This document shows positions 17,362-25,130 of a stretch of DNA of 64,000 bases, one piece after another. The notes under the pieces are model-generated. The model did not search any database. It was not told the DNA's origin and worked only from the letters and a program-made list of their open reading frames with translations. Position 1 is the first letter of the stretch. Each line of letters opens with the position of its first letter. The translations under genes were made by a program, and so were the position numbers. The DNA comes from Albidovulum sp. (GTDB taxonomy: Bacteria; Pseudomonadota; Alphaproteobacteria; Rhodobacterales; Rhodobacteraceae). The stretch spans positions 1 through 64,000 of the forward strand of contig JAUQYB010000064.1 of the NCBI GenBank assembly GCA_030837825.1. The letters are read 5' to 3'.

Positions 17362-17753
17362 TGAAAACCTATCTGGCGCTGGTCCACAAGGACGAAGGCT
17401 CCGCCTACGGGGTCAGTTTTCCCGATCTGCCGGGGTGCTTTGCCGCTGCCGACAGCGAGGATGCCATCCTGCGCAAGGCCGTCGAGGCGCTGGAACTGTG
17501 GTTCGAGGACGAAGCCGCCGTTGCCCCGCGCGGACTGGCTGTGATCACCGCCGAGGTCGCGGATGATCTTGCGGCCGGCGCCTTCCTGATCGCGGTGCCC
17601 TTGGTGCAGCCGTCGAGCCGGCAGAAGCGGGTGAACATCAGTCTGGATGCCGGCACGCTGGAAGCGATTGACGCCGCCGCTGACGGGCTGGGGCTGACGC
17701 GCTCGGGCTTTCTGACCATGGCCGCGCTGAACGAGATCAGGGGCGGGCATTAG
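17361..17753 (+). CDS. hicB: HicB family antitoxin
   Basis: Antitoxin partner of HicA, 130 aa. The N-terminal HicB domain (about residues 1–60, MKTYLALVHKDEGSAYGVSFPDLPGCFAAAD) binds the toxin. The C-terminal ribbon-helix-helix segment (RVNISLDAGTLEAIDAAA…GFLTMAALNE) binds DNA for autoregulation. Two adjacent in-frame ATGs exist (17358 and 17361); I took 17361 because AAGGAG at 17350–17355 is better spaced from it. It is translationally coupled to hicA. Confidence 0.92.
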   Translation: MKTYLALVHKDEGSAYGVSFPDLPGCFAAADSEDAILRKAVEALELWFEDEAAVAPRGLAVITAEVADDLAAGAFLIAVPLVQPSSRQKRVNISLDAGTLEAIDAAADGLGLTRSGFLTMAALNEIRGGH

Positions 17754-17818
17754 CGGCGGCCTTGCGCGGCGCGGCGTCTGTAGAACGGATCGGCGGGATT
17801 GTCGGCGGGTTTGGTCAT
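17738..17818 (-). pseudogene. remnant of cobT 5' end
   Basis: Reading antisense to the end of hicB, ATG 17818 opens MTKPADNPADPF, then diverges (YRRRAAQ…) and stops after 26 codons. The first 12 codons match the present cobT start at 9 of 12 residues and 30 of 36 bases. This is best explained as the displaced original 5' end of cobT, left next to the old upstream region when hicAB was acquired. It is too short to be functional. Confidence 0.65.
17783..17818 (-). repeat. 36-bp direct repeat, copy in cobT remnant
   Basis: Partner of 17060–17095. Mismatches fall mainly at the outer (start-codon) end; the block encoding DNPADPF differs at only two bases. There are 687 bp between the two copies, almost entirely filled by hicAB. 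Confidence 0.8.
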
Positions 17819-17863
17819 GGCGGCACTCAACCACCAAGGGGCGGGGCTCGCAAGGGCCGGTGG

Positions 17864-18349
17864 TCAGGTAGGATGGGCAATAGTGCCCATCCTGCGGGAA
17901 AAACTGGAGAAGGTCCAGTCTTCCGGCCGCTTGGCGAGCCCGTGCTTCACCGGGTTCATGTGGCAATAGGTCATCGCGGCGATGAAATCGGTCTCGCCGC
18001 GCAGGCCGTGTTCCCAGAACCGGCGCTGCCAGAGGCCGCGTTCGCGTTTGCGCTGCTTGCTGGCCGTCGGCGCGTAGTCGTGGTCGAGCGAATGCGAGAA
18101 CCGCGCCTTGATGCGCCGCCAGCGTTCGGAATAGTGGACCTCGCCCTCCGGCTCGGTCCAGACGGCATGCAGATGATCGGGCAGGACCACCATCGCGGGG
18201 CAGATCACCGGAAGTTCTGCGATCGTGCGGCGGTAGGCATCGCGCAGCAGGTCGATATGGTCGGTCAGCGTCGAGGCGCTGCGGTCCTGAAGGCAGACGG
18301 TGAAGAAATAGGTGGCGCCGGGAAGGCGCAAACGGCGGTAACTGGTCAT
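17864..18349 (-). CDS. REP-associated tyrosine transposase (RAYT)
   Basis: IS200/IS605-like Y1 transposase of the RAYT group, 161 aa. These are single-copy domesticated transposases associated with repetitive extragenic palindromes. The HUH motif is seen in LPDHLHAVW (about residue 57), and the catalytic Tyr in AMTYCHMNPVKHGL (about residue 128); both are intact. GLWQRRFWEHGLRG is the usual RAYT signature. It is flanked by two REP palindromes with identical 13-base left arms (GTAGGATGGGCAA), and its own last codons (…GTIAHPT, stop) are encoded by the left one. It lies between cobS and hicAB, interrupting the cobS–cobT operon. ATG 18349 is the only sensible start; its Shine–Dalgarno sequence is weak. 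Confidence 0.88.
   Translation of the reverse strand: MTSYRRLRLPGATYFFTVCLQDRSASTLTDHIDLLRDAYRRTIAELPVICPAMVVLPDHLHAVWTEPEGEVHYSERWRRIKARFSHSLDHDYAPTASKQRKRERGLWQRRFWEHGLRGETDFIAAMTYCHMNPVKHGLAKRPEDWTFSSFSRRMGTIAHPT
17868..17893. repeat. REP palindrome 1 (at RAYT 3' end)
   Basis: AGGATGGGCA (17870–17879), a 4-nt loop and TGCCCATCCT (17884–17893), a perfect 10-bp stem. The left arm extends as GTAGGATGGGCAA (17868–17880), identical to REP 2. It lies within the last codons of the RAYT gene. Confidence 0.85.
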
Positions 18350-18394
18350 GCCGCCAGGGTGACCAGGCGTGGTTAAACCGGGGTTAACGGGGGC

Positions 18395-18422
18395 GTAGGA
18401 TGGGCAACATTGCCCATCCTAC
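18395..18422. repeat. REP palindrome 2 (at cobS 3' end)
   Basis: GTAGGATGGGCAA (18395–18407), CA loop and TTGCCCATCCTAC (18410–18422), a perfect 13-bp stem. The cobS stop codon (18419–18421) lies inside the right arm, so this palindrome forms the 3' end of cobS and may also serve as its terminator or as an RNA end stabiliser. Confidence 0.88.
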
Positions 18423-19405
18423 CGGATCGACTGCGACGCCGCGCTTTCCGGCAGTTCCTCGTCGAAGCAGCGCTGGTAGAACTCGGCCACCGTCTGCCGC
18501 TCCAGCTCATCGCACTTGTTGAGGAAGGTGAGCCGGAAGGCATAGCCGAGGTTGCGGAAGATCTCGGCGTTCTGGGCCCAGTTGATCACCGTGCGGGGGC
18601 TCATCACCGTGGAGAGGTCGCCGTTCATGAAGGCGGTGCGCGTCAGGTCGGCGACGGTGACCATCTGGCCGATGGTCTTGCGGCCCTTTTCGGTGTTGTA
18701 ATGCGGGTTCTTGGCCAGCACGATCGCGCTTTCGGCGTCGTGGCTGAGGTAGTTGAGCGTCGCCACCAGGCTCCAGCGGTCCATCTGCGCCTGGTTGATT
18801 TGCTGGACGCCGTGGTAGAGCCCGGTGGTGTCGCCGAGGCCCACGGTGTTCGCGGTGGCGAAGAGGCGGAAGCAGGGGTTCGGCGTGATGATCTCGTTCT
18901 GATCGAGAAGCGTCAGCTTGCCGTCATGCTCCAGCACCCGCTGGATCACGAACATCACATCGGCGCGGCCGGCGTCGTATTCGTCGAAGACGATGGCGAC
19001 GGGGTTCCTCAGCGCCCAGGGCAGAATGCCCTCGTGGAACTCGGTCACCTGCTTGCCGTCCCTGAGCTTGATCGCGTCCTTGCCGATCAGGTCGATCCGG
19101 CTGATGTGGCTGTCGAGGTTGACGCGCACACAGGGCCATTTGAGATGCGCCGCGACCTGTTCGATATGGGTGGACTTGCCGGTGCCGTGGTAGCCCTGGA
19201 TCATCACCCTGCGGTTGTAGGCAAAGCCCGCGAGGATCGCGAGCGTGGTGTCCGGATCGAACTTGTAGGTCGGGTCGATCGCCGGCACCCGGTCGGTCAC
19301 CTCGGCGAAGCCCTTCACCTTCATCTCGGTGTCGATGCCGAAGACTTCGCGCACGGAGATTTCTTCGGTCGGTTTCGCGTTCAGATCGAGCATCGGGTCC
19401 GCCAT
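18419..19405 (-). CDS. cobS: cobaltochelatase subunit CobS (AAA+ ATPase)
   Basis: ATPase motor of the CobNST cobaltochelatase. It is 328 aa, normal length. Walker A is GYHGTGKST (about residue 70), Walker B IVFDEYDA (about 138), and sensor-type segment [12 protein letters not shown] follows. ATG 19405 gives [18 protein letters not shown], the expected N-terminus. The last residues (AASQSIR) and stop run into REP palindrome 2, so the extreme 3' end may have been reshaped by the REP. Upstream, where the J-domain gene usually stands, a 491-bp gene-free stretch and a peroxidase gene intervene. Its partner cobT lies 1.3 kb downstream beyond the RAYT and hicAB; cobN is not in the window. Confidence 0.94.
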   Translation of the reverse strand: MADPMLDLNAKPTEEISVREVFGIDTEMKVKGFAEVTDRVPAIDPTYKFDPDTTLAILAGFAYNRRVMIQGYHGTGKSTHIEQVAAHLKWPCVRVNLDSHISRIDLIGKDAIKLRDGKQVTEFHEGILPWALRNPVAIVFDEYDAGRADVMFVIQRVLEHDGKLTLLDQNEIITPNPCFRLFATANTVGLGDTTGLYHGVQQINQAQMDRWSLVATLNYLSHDAESAIVLAKNPHYNTEKGRKTIGQMVTVADLTRTAFMNGDLSTVMSPRTVINWAQNAEIFRNLGYAFRLTFLNKCDELERQTVAEFYQRCFDEELPESAASQSIR

Positions 19406-19896
19406 CGTCTAGCCGCGCCCGGAACCCTCCCGGACGTCACAGGCGTCTAGATGAAGGAGATTGGCGAAGGGTGCAAGGGGAGGGGGCGATTTCCCCGGGC
19501 CTCGCGGCGGTGTGCGGCAGGGTTTCGCGGGGCCGCCAGGGGGCGCGCCCGCGCCCGGAAGCGCCGCAGGCGGCGGCCTGGGGGCATCCAGGCGGCGGGA
19601 TCATGGGCACGGCCGGTTCCGGCGGCGCATCTGCCCGCGCGGCGCCTCGGCGGGGCGGGTCTTGCCGGTCTTCCTCGCGAGCTTCTATTTTCTGGCGTGA
19701 AAACAATTCAGTGCGGGCCCTGACGATTGTCCCACCGGGGGCCGGGAGTTCCTGCAACTAAAGTTTGTCCGGCGACTTCGCAACCAAAGTTTAGTATTGC
19801 TGAGGCGGTGGGGTGGCGCCGCGACTCCGGGTGCGCGCGGCTGGCTCGGGCGATTTGCCCTTCGCCCCGCGCACAATTGGAAAAGGGGGAGCCTCA
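19406..19896. other. 491-bp gene-free stretch between cobS and the peroxidase gene
   Basis: I see no convincing gene. The cobS-proximal half is very GC-rich and low-complexity. The peroxidase-proximal part (about 19685–19800) is AT-richer and holds a near-exact direct repeat, GCAACTAAAGTTTG (19754–19767) and GCAACCAAAGTTTA (19780–19793), 26 bp start to start, followed by TAGTAT (19792–19797), a possible -10. This looks like the control region of the peroxidase gene; the binding protein is unknown, and I found no clear Fnr or Fur box. Confidence 0.5.
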
Positions 19897-21165
19897 ATGC
19901 ACCGTCTTGTCAGCGTCCTGGGCCTGCTGCCGGCCCTGGCCGTGCCCGCGCTGGCCGCCGACCTGTCGCCGGTGGAAACACTGGGCAAGTCGATCTTCTT
20001 CGACACCAGCCTGTCGGCGAACGGCAACCAGGCCTGCGCCTCCTGCCACGATCCGGATGCGGGCTTCACCAGCCCCTTCGCCGAGTTCAATGCGGCGGGC
20101 GGCGTTGTCGAGGGGTCGGTCGAGGGGCGGTTCGGCAACCGCAAGCCGCCTTCGGCCGCCTATGCCACCTTCTCGCCGGTCCTCCATCACATCCTCGACG
20201 AGGGCGACGTGACGATCGTCGGCGGCGCCTTCCTCGACGGCCGCGCCACCGGCTCGAAGCTTGGCACGCCGGCGGCCGACCAGGCGCAGGGGCCGTTCCT
20301 CAACCCGATGGAAATGGGCCTTCCCCATGCCGCCTGCGTGGTGGCGAAGGTGCTCGATCCGGCCGATCCGGCGCAATATCCTGTCAGGCTCGCCGATGTC
20401 TGGGGCAAGGATGTCGGCGTCGAGATCCCCGCCGCGATCGCCGAGCAGTGCGGCAATCCGGATGCGAAGATCACCGTCGAGGACCCCGTCCTCGATGCGA
20501 AGATCAACGACGCCTTCGACAAGATCGCGCTCTCAATCGCGGCGTTCGAGACCTCGGCGGAGATGAACCGCTTCTCGTCGCGCTTCGATGCCTGGGTCGC
20601 CGGCACCGGCACGCTGAGCGATCAGGAACTGCGGGGCCTTGAGGTGTTCAAGGCGGAAGACAAGGGCAACTGCGCCGCCTGCCATGTCCTGACACCCACC
20701 GGGCGGTCGCCGCATGCGATCTTCACCGACTGGACCTTCGACAACCTCGGCGTGCCGCGCAACCGCGACAATCCGCAAGGCGCGGACTATGTCGATCCCG
20801 GCCTGGGCGGCTATCTCAAGGCCGATCCGGTCTACGCCTCGCTTGCCGACGGCGTGATGGGCGCGCAGCAGGTGCCGACCCTGCGCAACCTCGACAAGCG
20901 CGTCTCGCCGGATGCGCCGAAGGCCTACATGCACAACGGCTATTTCAAGACGCTGGAGGGTATCGTCCGGTTCTACAACACCCGCGACGTGCTGCCGCGC
21001 TGCACCGATCCGCTGGCTTCGGAAGCCGAGGCGCTGGCGCAGAAATGCTGGCCCGCGCCCGAGATCGAGGCGACGATGAACAAGGACGAACTTGGCAACC
21101 TCAAGCTGACCGAGGCGGAGGAAGCCGATCTCGTGGCCTTCCTGAGGACGCTCGACGACAAATAG
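19897..21165 (+). CDS. di-haem cytochrome-c peroxidase (MauG/CcpA family)
   Basis: Periplasmic enzyme that reduces hydrogen peroxide to water with electrons from cytochrome c. It is 422 aa with a signal peptide (residues 1–20, PALAA). Two haem-c attachment sites are present: CASCH (about residue 48) and CAACH (about residue 260). FLDGRATGSKLG and QVPTLRNLDKR…YMHNGYFKTLEGIVRFYNTRD are strong family marks. ATG 19897 has AAAAGGGGGAG upstream; earlier in-frame starts lack both signal peptide and ribosome site. It stands between cobS and the J-domain gene, positions usually adjacent in this order, so it is probably an inserted accessory gene, though its base composition matches the chromosome. MauG-like tryptophan-modifying activity is less likely without mau genes. 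Confidence 0.88.
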   Translation: MHRLVSVLGLLPALAVPALAADLSPVETLGKSIFFDTSLSANGNQACASCHDPDAGFTSPFAEFNAAGGVVEGSVEGRFGNRKPPSAAYATFSPVLHHILDEGDVTIVGGAFLDGRATGSKLGTPAADQAQGPFLNPMEMGLPHAACVVAKVLDPADPAQYPVRLADVWGKDVGVEIPAAIAEQCGNPDAKITVEDPVLDAKINDAFDKIALSIAAFETSAEMNRFSSRFDAWVAGTGTLSDQELRGLEVFKAEDKGNCAACHVLTPTGRSPHAIFTDWTFDNLGVPRNRDNPQGADYVDPGLGGYLKADPVYASLADGVMGAQQVPTLRNLDKRVSPDAPKAYMHNGYFKTLEGIVRFYNTRDVLPRCTDPLASEAEALAQKCWPAPEIEATMNKDELGNLKLTEAEEADLVAFLRTLDDK

Positions 21166-21171
21166 CGGCGG

Positions 21172-21192
21172 GGCCGGGGGCGCTCCCCGGCC
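21172..21192 (+). terminator. hairpin after the peroxidase gene
   Basis: GGCCGGGG (21172–21179), a 5-nt loop and CCCCGGCC (21185–21192), 6 bp past the stop and facing the convergent J-domain gene. Followed by CTTCCCTCC, no true T-run. Confidence 0.5.
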
Positions 21193-21236
21193 TTCCCTCC
21201 GGCAGGGCGGCCCGGCGCGGGGCCGCGCGCGCCCGG

Positions 21237-21863
21237 TCAGTCGGGGAAATTCCGGCTGTCCTTGATCTGGTCCCAGGCCCAGACAACCTCTTGCAGCCGA
21301 TCCTCGTCGGAGCGGTCGCCGCCGTTCATGTCGGGGTGAAGATCCTTCACCAGGCTCTTGTATTGCCGGCGGATCTCGACCTTGGTCCAGTGATCCTTCG
21401 CCTCGAGAATGTCGAGCGCCCGGCGCTCGGTCGGGGGCAGCTTGCGCCCGGCGGTGCGGCCGGGGTTCTGGGTGGCGTTCTGGCCGAGAAGCTCCATCGG
21501 GTCCTCGATGCCGAGCCGCGCCCAGGCGCGGTCTTCATGCGCCTTGCGGCCGAAGGGCTTGGTCTCGCGCCCCCAGACCCGGTCCTTGTCGAGGAAGCGC
21601 TGGAAGTCCTCGTCGGTCTGGCCGTGGAAGAAGTTCCACTTCAGATTGTACTCGCGCACATGGTCGCGGCAGAACCAGAAATATTCGTCGAGATGGTCGG
21701 GCGACTTCGGGGCGCGATACTGGCCGGCCTGGTCGCAGCCGGCGTGGTCGCAACCGCGCGTGGAGGTCTCGAACGCCCCCGACATGCCGCGTTTGCCCTT
21801 CGCCCGTTTCCTCTTGTCGGAGGCGGCGGAAATGTCGAAACCAAAGGGGTCGGATCTGCTCAT
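21237..21863 (-). CDS. J-domain (DnaJ-like) protein
   Basis: A 208-aa cytoplasmic co-chaperone-like protein. The J-domain is at the C-terminus (about residues 145–205) with the HPD tripeptide in LVKDLHPDMNGGD, which would stimulate a DnaK ATPase. The N-terminal half holds Cys/His pairs (CDHAGCDQAG…FWFCRDH) that could bind a metal. This C-terminal-J architecture next to bolA and near cobS is a familiar Rhodobacterales arrangement. ATG 21863 gives MSRSDPFGFD, the expected start. It is divergent from bolA with an 85-bp gap. The client is unknown; a link to cobaltochelatase is suggested only by synteny. Confidence 0.82.
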   Translation of the reverse strand: MSRSDPFGFDISAASDKRKRAKGKRGMSGAFETSTRGCDHAGCDQAGQYRAPKSPDHLDEYFWFCRDHVREYNLKWNFFHGQTDEDFQRFLDKDRVWGRETKPFGRKAHEDRAWARLGIEDPMELLGQNATQNPGRTAGRKLPPTERRALDILEAKDHWTKVEIRRQYKSLVKDLHPDMNGGDRSDEDRLQEVVWAWDQIKDSRNFPD

Positions 21864-21948
21864 GCTGTCGCTCGGGCGTGGAGTTCTTCGAGTCGGGGGC
21901 CAGAGTTTAGGGTTTTTTCAGGCGCTTTGAAGGGGCAGAGGTGAAAAA

Positions 21949-22206
21949 ATGGGGACAACCGAGGAAATCCGCGCACGGCTCGAGGCGGCTTTCGCCCCCG
22001 ACCGGCTGGAGGTGATGGACGAAAGCGAAGCCCACCGCGGGCACGCCGGCTACCGCGAGGGCGGCGAGAGCCATTTCCGCGTGACGATCCGCGCATCCGC
22101 CTTCGCGGGGATGGGGCGTGTCGAACGGCACCGCGCCGTTCATGCCGCGCTGGGGCCCGAACTGGTGGCGCGGGTCCACGCGCTGGCGCTGGACGTCGCG
22201 GGTTGA
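21949..22206 (+). CDS. bolA: BolA family protein
   Basis: An 85-aa BolA/IbaG-type protein. Such proteins partner monothiol glutaredoxins on Fe–S clusters and affect the stress and envelope response. The family core is LEVMDESEAHRGHAGYREGGESHFRVTI, followed by MGRVERHRAVHAAL and the conserved His in ARVHALAL. AGAGGTG precedes ATG 21949. It is divergent from the J-domain gene. The family has several paralogues; which one this corresponds to cannot be fixed here. Confidence 0.88.
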   Translation: MGTTEEIRARLEAAFAPDRLEVMDESEAHRGHAGYREGGESHFRVTIRASAFAGMGRVERHRAVHAALGPELVARVHALALDVAG

Positions 22207-22218
22207 CGGCCGCCGGCG

Positions 22219-22596
22219 CTATTCCGCCGGGCCGGTCCGGACCGGGCTGAGCAGCAGGAGCGGCGTGCGCGATGCCCCGAGACCGCTGCGGATGACCCGG
22301 CGCGGCCGGACCGCGGCCGAGGGCTCGGGCGCCGGTGCGGCCGGCCGCTCCGGGGCCGGGGCCGGATCGCGCATCGGACGGCGGTAGACGACGACCGGCT
22401 GGGCGCGCGTGGCGGTGAAGAAGACGAAGCGGCGCGCCTTGACCGGCACCGTGTCGCAGCGCAGATATTCCCAGCCCGCGGCCGAGAGGAGCGTCGCCTC
22501 GCCGTCGAGCGAACCGGTCAGCCCTTCGGCGTCATTGCGAAGGTGACCGTCCCTGTCCACCTGCCGCGGTGCCGGAAGAAACTTGTATTCATACAT
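22219..22596 (-). CDS. DUF4177-type protein (copy 1)
   Basis: A 125-aa protein. The N-terminal half (residues 1–70: MYEYKFLPAPRQVDRDGHLR…AAGWEYLRCDTVP) is DUF4177-like, a small domain of unknown function. The C-terminal half is Pro/Ala/Arg-rich and ends in a short positively charged and hydrophobic tail. I took ATG 22596 because the paralogue 300 bp upstream starts the same way (EYK-PAP); the frame is open further 5' but without family similarity. No function is known. Confidence 0.65.
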   Translation of the reverse strand: MYEYKFLPAPRQVDRDGHLRNDAEGLTGSLDGEATLLSAAGWEYLRCDTVPVKARRFVFFTATRAQPVVVYRRPMRDPAPAPERPAAPAPEPSAAVRPRRVIRSGLGASRTPLLLLSPVRTGPAE

Positions 22597-22872
22597 GTCA
22601 GGACCCCACCTGCTGCGGGATCGAGTATCGGCAGGGAGGGGTCGCGTCACAAGCGGAATGTGGCCGAAATGCGGCAAATTCGTGTCGAAGGCGCGGCAGG
22701 GACGCTGGCGCGATGTCCCCAACCGCCTGATACGAATTGAAAAATCCCGCTCGATGCCGATCTCGTCCCCGGCCCGGCGCCCGGTTCGCGCCGTGGCTAC
22801 GGATTTCCCGTTCTCCGCCGATTGCGACGGTTTCGCGGACAATGTCGGCAGAGGCGCCCGGCGCTGCGGCGA
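22597..22872. promoter_or_regulatory. 276-bp gap between the two DUF4177 genes
   Basis: No gene seen. An AT-richer island around 22725–22750 (reading TTTTTCAATTCGTATC on the minus strand) is the most likely promoter for copy 1, showing that the paralogues are probably transcribed separately. Confidence 0.3.
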
Positions 22873-23271
22873 TCAGCCGCGCGGCTCGGCGGCGCCGAGC
22901 TTCGGCGCCTCGCCTTCGTCCGGCGCCGCGATCGCCGGGGCCCGTCCCGCGGGCGCCCCGGCCGCGATCAGCCGGCGCGGCGGCTCTGCAACCGTCTCGG
23001 CGGTGAGGGGCGGGGCGACCGGCCCGGCCGCCGGCACGGCGACCGGCCGGCGGAAGACGAGCACCGAATGATAGACGGTCGTGCGCTTGGTGAAGCCGGT
23101 GCGCTCCTCCGACGGCAGCGTGTCGGCGCGGAGGTATTCCCAGCCGTCGCGGGCAAGCTCGTTCATCAGCAGGCCGAGCGCATTGGCAAAGCGGTCGGCC
23201 GGGGTCTTGAGCCCGCGGCCCTTCTCGCCGCGGCCGGGCGCGGGAACCACCTTGTATTCATGCGTCTGCAT
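22873..23271 (-). CDS. DUF4177-type protein (copy 2)
   Basis: A 132-aa paralogue of the downstream protein: HEYKVVPAPGRGEKGRGLKT, then MNELARDGWEYLRADTLPSEER and YHSVLVFRRP, followed by a Pro/Ala-rich tail. ATG 23271 has GAGG upstream. Both copies share the (H/Y)EYK-PAP opening and the GWEYLR-DT-P motif. Function unknown; DUF4177 proteins are often described only as small cytoplasmic proteins. Confidence 0.65.
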   Translation of the reverse strand: MQTHEYKVVPAPGRGEKGRGLKTPADRFANALGLLMNELARDGWEYLRADTLPSEERTGFTKRTTVYHSVLVFRRPVAVPAAGPVAPPLTAETVAEPPRRLIAAGAPAGRAPAIAAPDEGEAPKLGAAEPRG

Positions 23272-23382
23272 CGGGGCCTCGTCTGGCTGGGCGGAACCCG
23301 CGCCCAATAGCGGATGCGCCCGCGTCGGGCAAGGCCGAGCGCCACACCGACCGGCGGATAGGCGCCCGGTCCGCGCCGCCGC

Positions 23383-24915
23383 TCACAGCCCGAGCTTCCG
23401 CGCCACGAGGTCGTTGACCGCGGCGGGGTTGGCCTTGCCGCCGGTGGCCTTCAGCACCTGGCCCACGAACCAGCCTGCGAGCTTGGGGTTGGCGCGGGCT
23501 TTCTCCACCTGCGCCGGGTTGGCGGCGATCACCGCGTCCACCGCGGCCTCGATCGCGCCGGTATCGGTGACCTGCTTCATCCCGTGCTTCGCCGCGACCG
23601 CGGCCGGGTCGGCGCCCTGCTCGGTCGTCCAGAGAAGCTCGAACAGATCCTTGGCCCTCTTGCCGGAAATCTCGCCCGAGGCGATGAGGTCGAGCACCCC
23701 GCCGAGCTGGCCGGCGCCGACCGGGCTTTCGGCGATGCCGAGCCCTTCCTTGTTGAGCCGTCCGAAAAGCTCGTTGATCACCCAGTTCGCCGCCTGCTTG
23801 CCGTCGCGGCCCTGCGCCACCGCCTCGAAGAAGGCGGCATTCTCGACCTCGGCGGTCAGGACGCCGGCGTCATAGTCGGTCATGCCATATTGGGTGACGA
23901 AGCGCGCCTTCTTGGCGTCGGGCAGTTCCGGCATGGCGGCGGCGATCCCGTCCACCCATTCCTGCTCGACCTCCAGTGGCAGGAGGTCGGGGCAGGGGAA
24001 GTAGCGGTAGTCGTGCGCCTCTTCCTTCGACCGCATCGACCGCGTCTCGCCCTTGTCGGGGTCGTAGAGACGGGTTTCCTGCTCGATCTTGCCGCCATCC
24101 TCGACGATGGCGATCTGACGGCGGGCCTCGTATTCGATCGCGGCCTGGATGAACCGCAGCGAGTTCATGTTCTTGATCTCGCAGCGGGTGCCCAGCACGG
24201 AATGATCGCCCGTCGCCTGATATTTCTCGTGGTCGCCCGGCCGACAGACCGAAATGTTGACATCGGCCCTCAGGTTGCCGTTCTGCATGTTGCCGTCGCA
24301 GGTGCCGAGGTAGCGCATGATCTGGCGGAGTTTCGCGACATAGGCCGCCGCTTCCTCCGGCCCGCGAATGTCGGGGCGCGAGACGATCTCCATCAGCGCG
24401 ACGCCGGTGCGGTTGAGGTCGACGAAGGACATCGTCGGGTCGAGGTCGTGGATCGACTTGCCGGCGTCCTGCTCCAGGTGGATGCGCTCGATCCTGACGC
24501 GGCGCGCCGTCGTTTTTCCGTTCGGGCCCGGCCCCATGTCGACGATCACCTCGCCTTCGCCGACGATCGGGTGGTAGAGCTGGGAAATCTGGTAGCCCTG
24601 CGGAAGGTCGGGGTAGAAGTAGTTCTTGCGGTCGAAGGCGGAACGCAGGTTGATCTGCGCCTTCAGCCCCAGCCCCGTCCTCACCGCCTGCTCGACGCAG
24701 AATTCGTTGATCACCGGCAGCATCCCCGGCATCGCCGCATCGACGAAGGCGACGTTGGAATTGGGTTCTCCCCCGAATTCGGTCGAGGCGCCGGAGAAGA
24801 GCTTGGCCTTCGAGGCCACCTGGGCATGGACCTCGAGCCCGATCACCAGTTCCCAGTCGGCCTTGGCACCGGCGATCACCTTGGGCTTCGGGGTTTCAAA
24901 GGCGAGGTCGAGCAT
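23383..24915 (-). CDS. gatB: Asp-tRNA(Asn)/Glu-tRNA(Gln) amidotransferase subunit B
   Basis: Subunit B of GatCAB, which transamidates misacylated Glu-tRNA(Gln) (and Asp-tRNA(Asn) where needed). It is 510 aa. The N-terminal kinase-like domain carries [31 protein letters not shown] and [15 protein letters not shown]; the C-terminal helical and YqeY-like tail (about 380–510) binds tRNA. ATG 24915 gives an extended but plausible N-terminus. gatA and gatC are not in the window. Monocistronic as far as can be seen. Confidence 0.96.
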   Translation of the reverse strand: MLDLAFETPKPKVIAGAKADWELVIGLEVHAQVASKAKLFSGASTEFGGEPNSNVAFVDAAMPGMLPVINEFCVEQAVRTGLGLKAQINLRSAFDRKNYFYPDLPQGYQISQLYHPIVGEGEVIVDMGPGPNGKTTARRVRIERIHLEQDAGKSIHDLDPTMSFVDLNRTGVALMEIVSRPDIRGPEEAAAYVAKLRQIMRYLGTCDGNMQNGNLRADVNISVCRPGDHEKYQATGDHSVLGTRCEIKNMNSLRFIQAAIEYEARRQIAIVEDGGKIEQETRLYDPDKGETRSMRSKEEAHDYRYFPCPDLLPLEVEQEWVDGIAAAMPELPDAKKARFVTQYGMTDYDAGVLTAEVENAAFFEAVAQGRDGKQAANWVINELFGRLNKEGLGIAESPVGAGQLGGVLDLIASGEISGKRAKDLFELLWTTEQGADPAAVAAKHGMKQVTDTGAIEAAVDAVIAANPAQVEKARANPKLAGWFVGQVLKATGGKANPAAVNDLVARKLGL

Positions 24916-25130
24916 GGGGCGTCCTTCCGTGTCCGGCCCGCTTTCTAAGGGAGGGACGGGGGCGAGACAAGCCGGCGGGCGGCCGTGGCGCGGGCAAATT
25001 CACGCGCAATCGCGGGGGGCCGTGCGGCGGGCTTCCGCCGATGCCGCCACCCCGAGGTTGCCTGGACCGGAGATTTGCCCGAGGGTCGCGCGGCCGGCAC
25101 GGGGCGCCGGCGTCACTCAAGGCCAGGCCG
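24916..25130. other. 215-bp divergent gap gatB / transglycosylase
   Basis: No gene is seen. It must hold promoters for gatB (minus) and the lipoprotein (plus); neither has a recognisable consensus -35/-10 pair in this very GC-rich sequence. Confidence 0.3.

Noticed and set aside
17060..17818. Interpreting the 36-bp repeats as a transposon target-site duplication
   Set aside because: Too long and too diverged (six mismatches) for a fresh duplication, no terminal inverted repeats or transposase within the bracketed unit, and the repeat is exactly a gene 5' end in codon phase.
19437..19761. Open frames on both strands in the gap between cobS and the peroxidase gene
   Set aside because: Low-complexity Pro/Arg/Ala sequence, no family similarity, no ribosome sites, and mutually overlapping on both strands.
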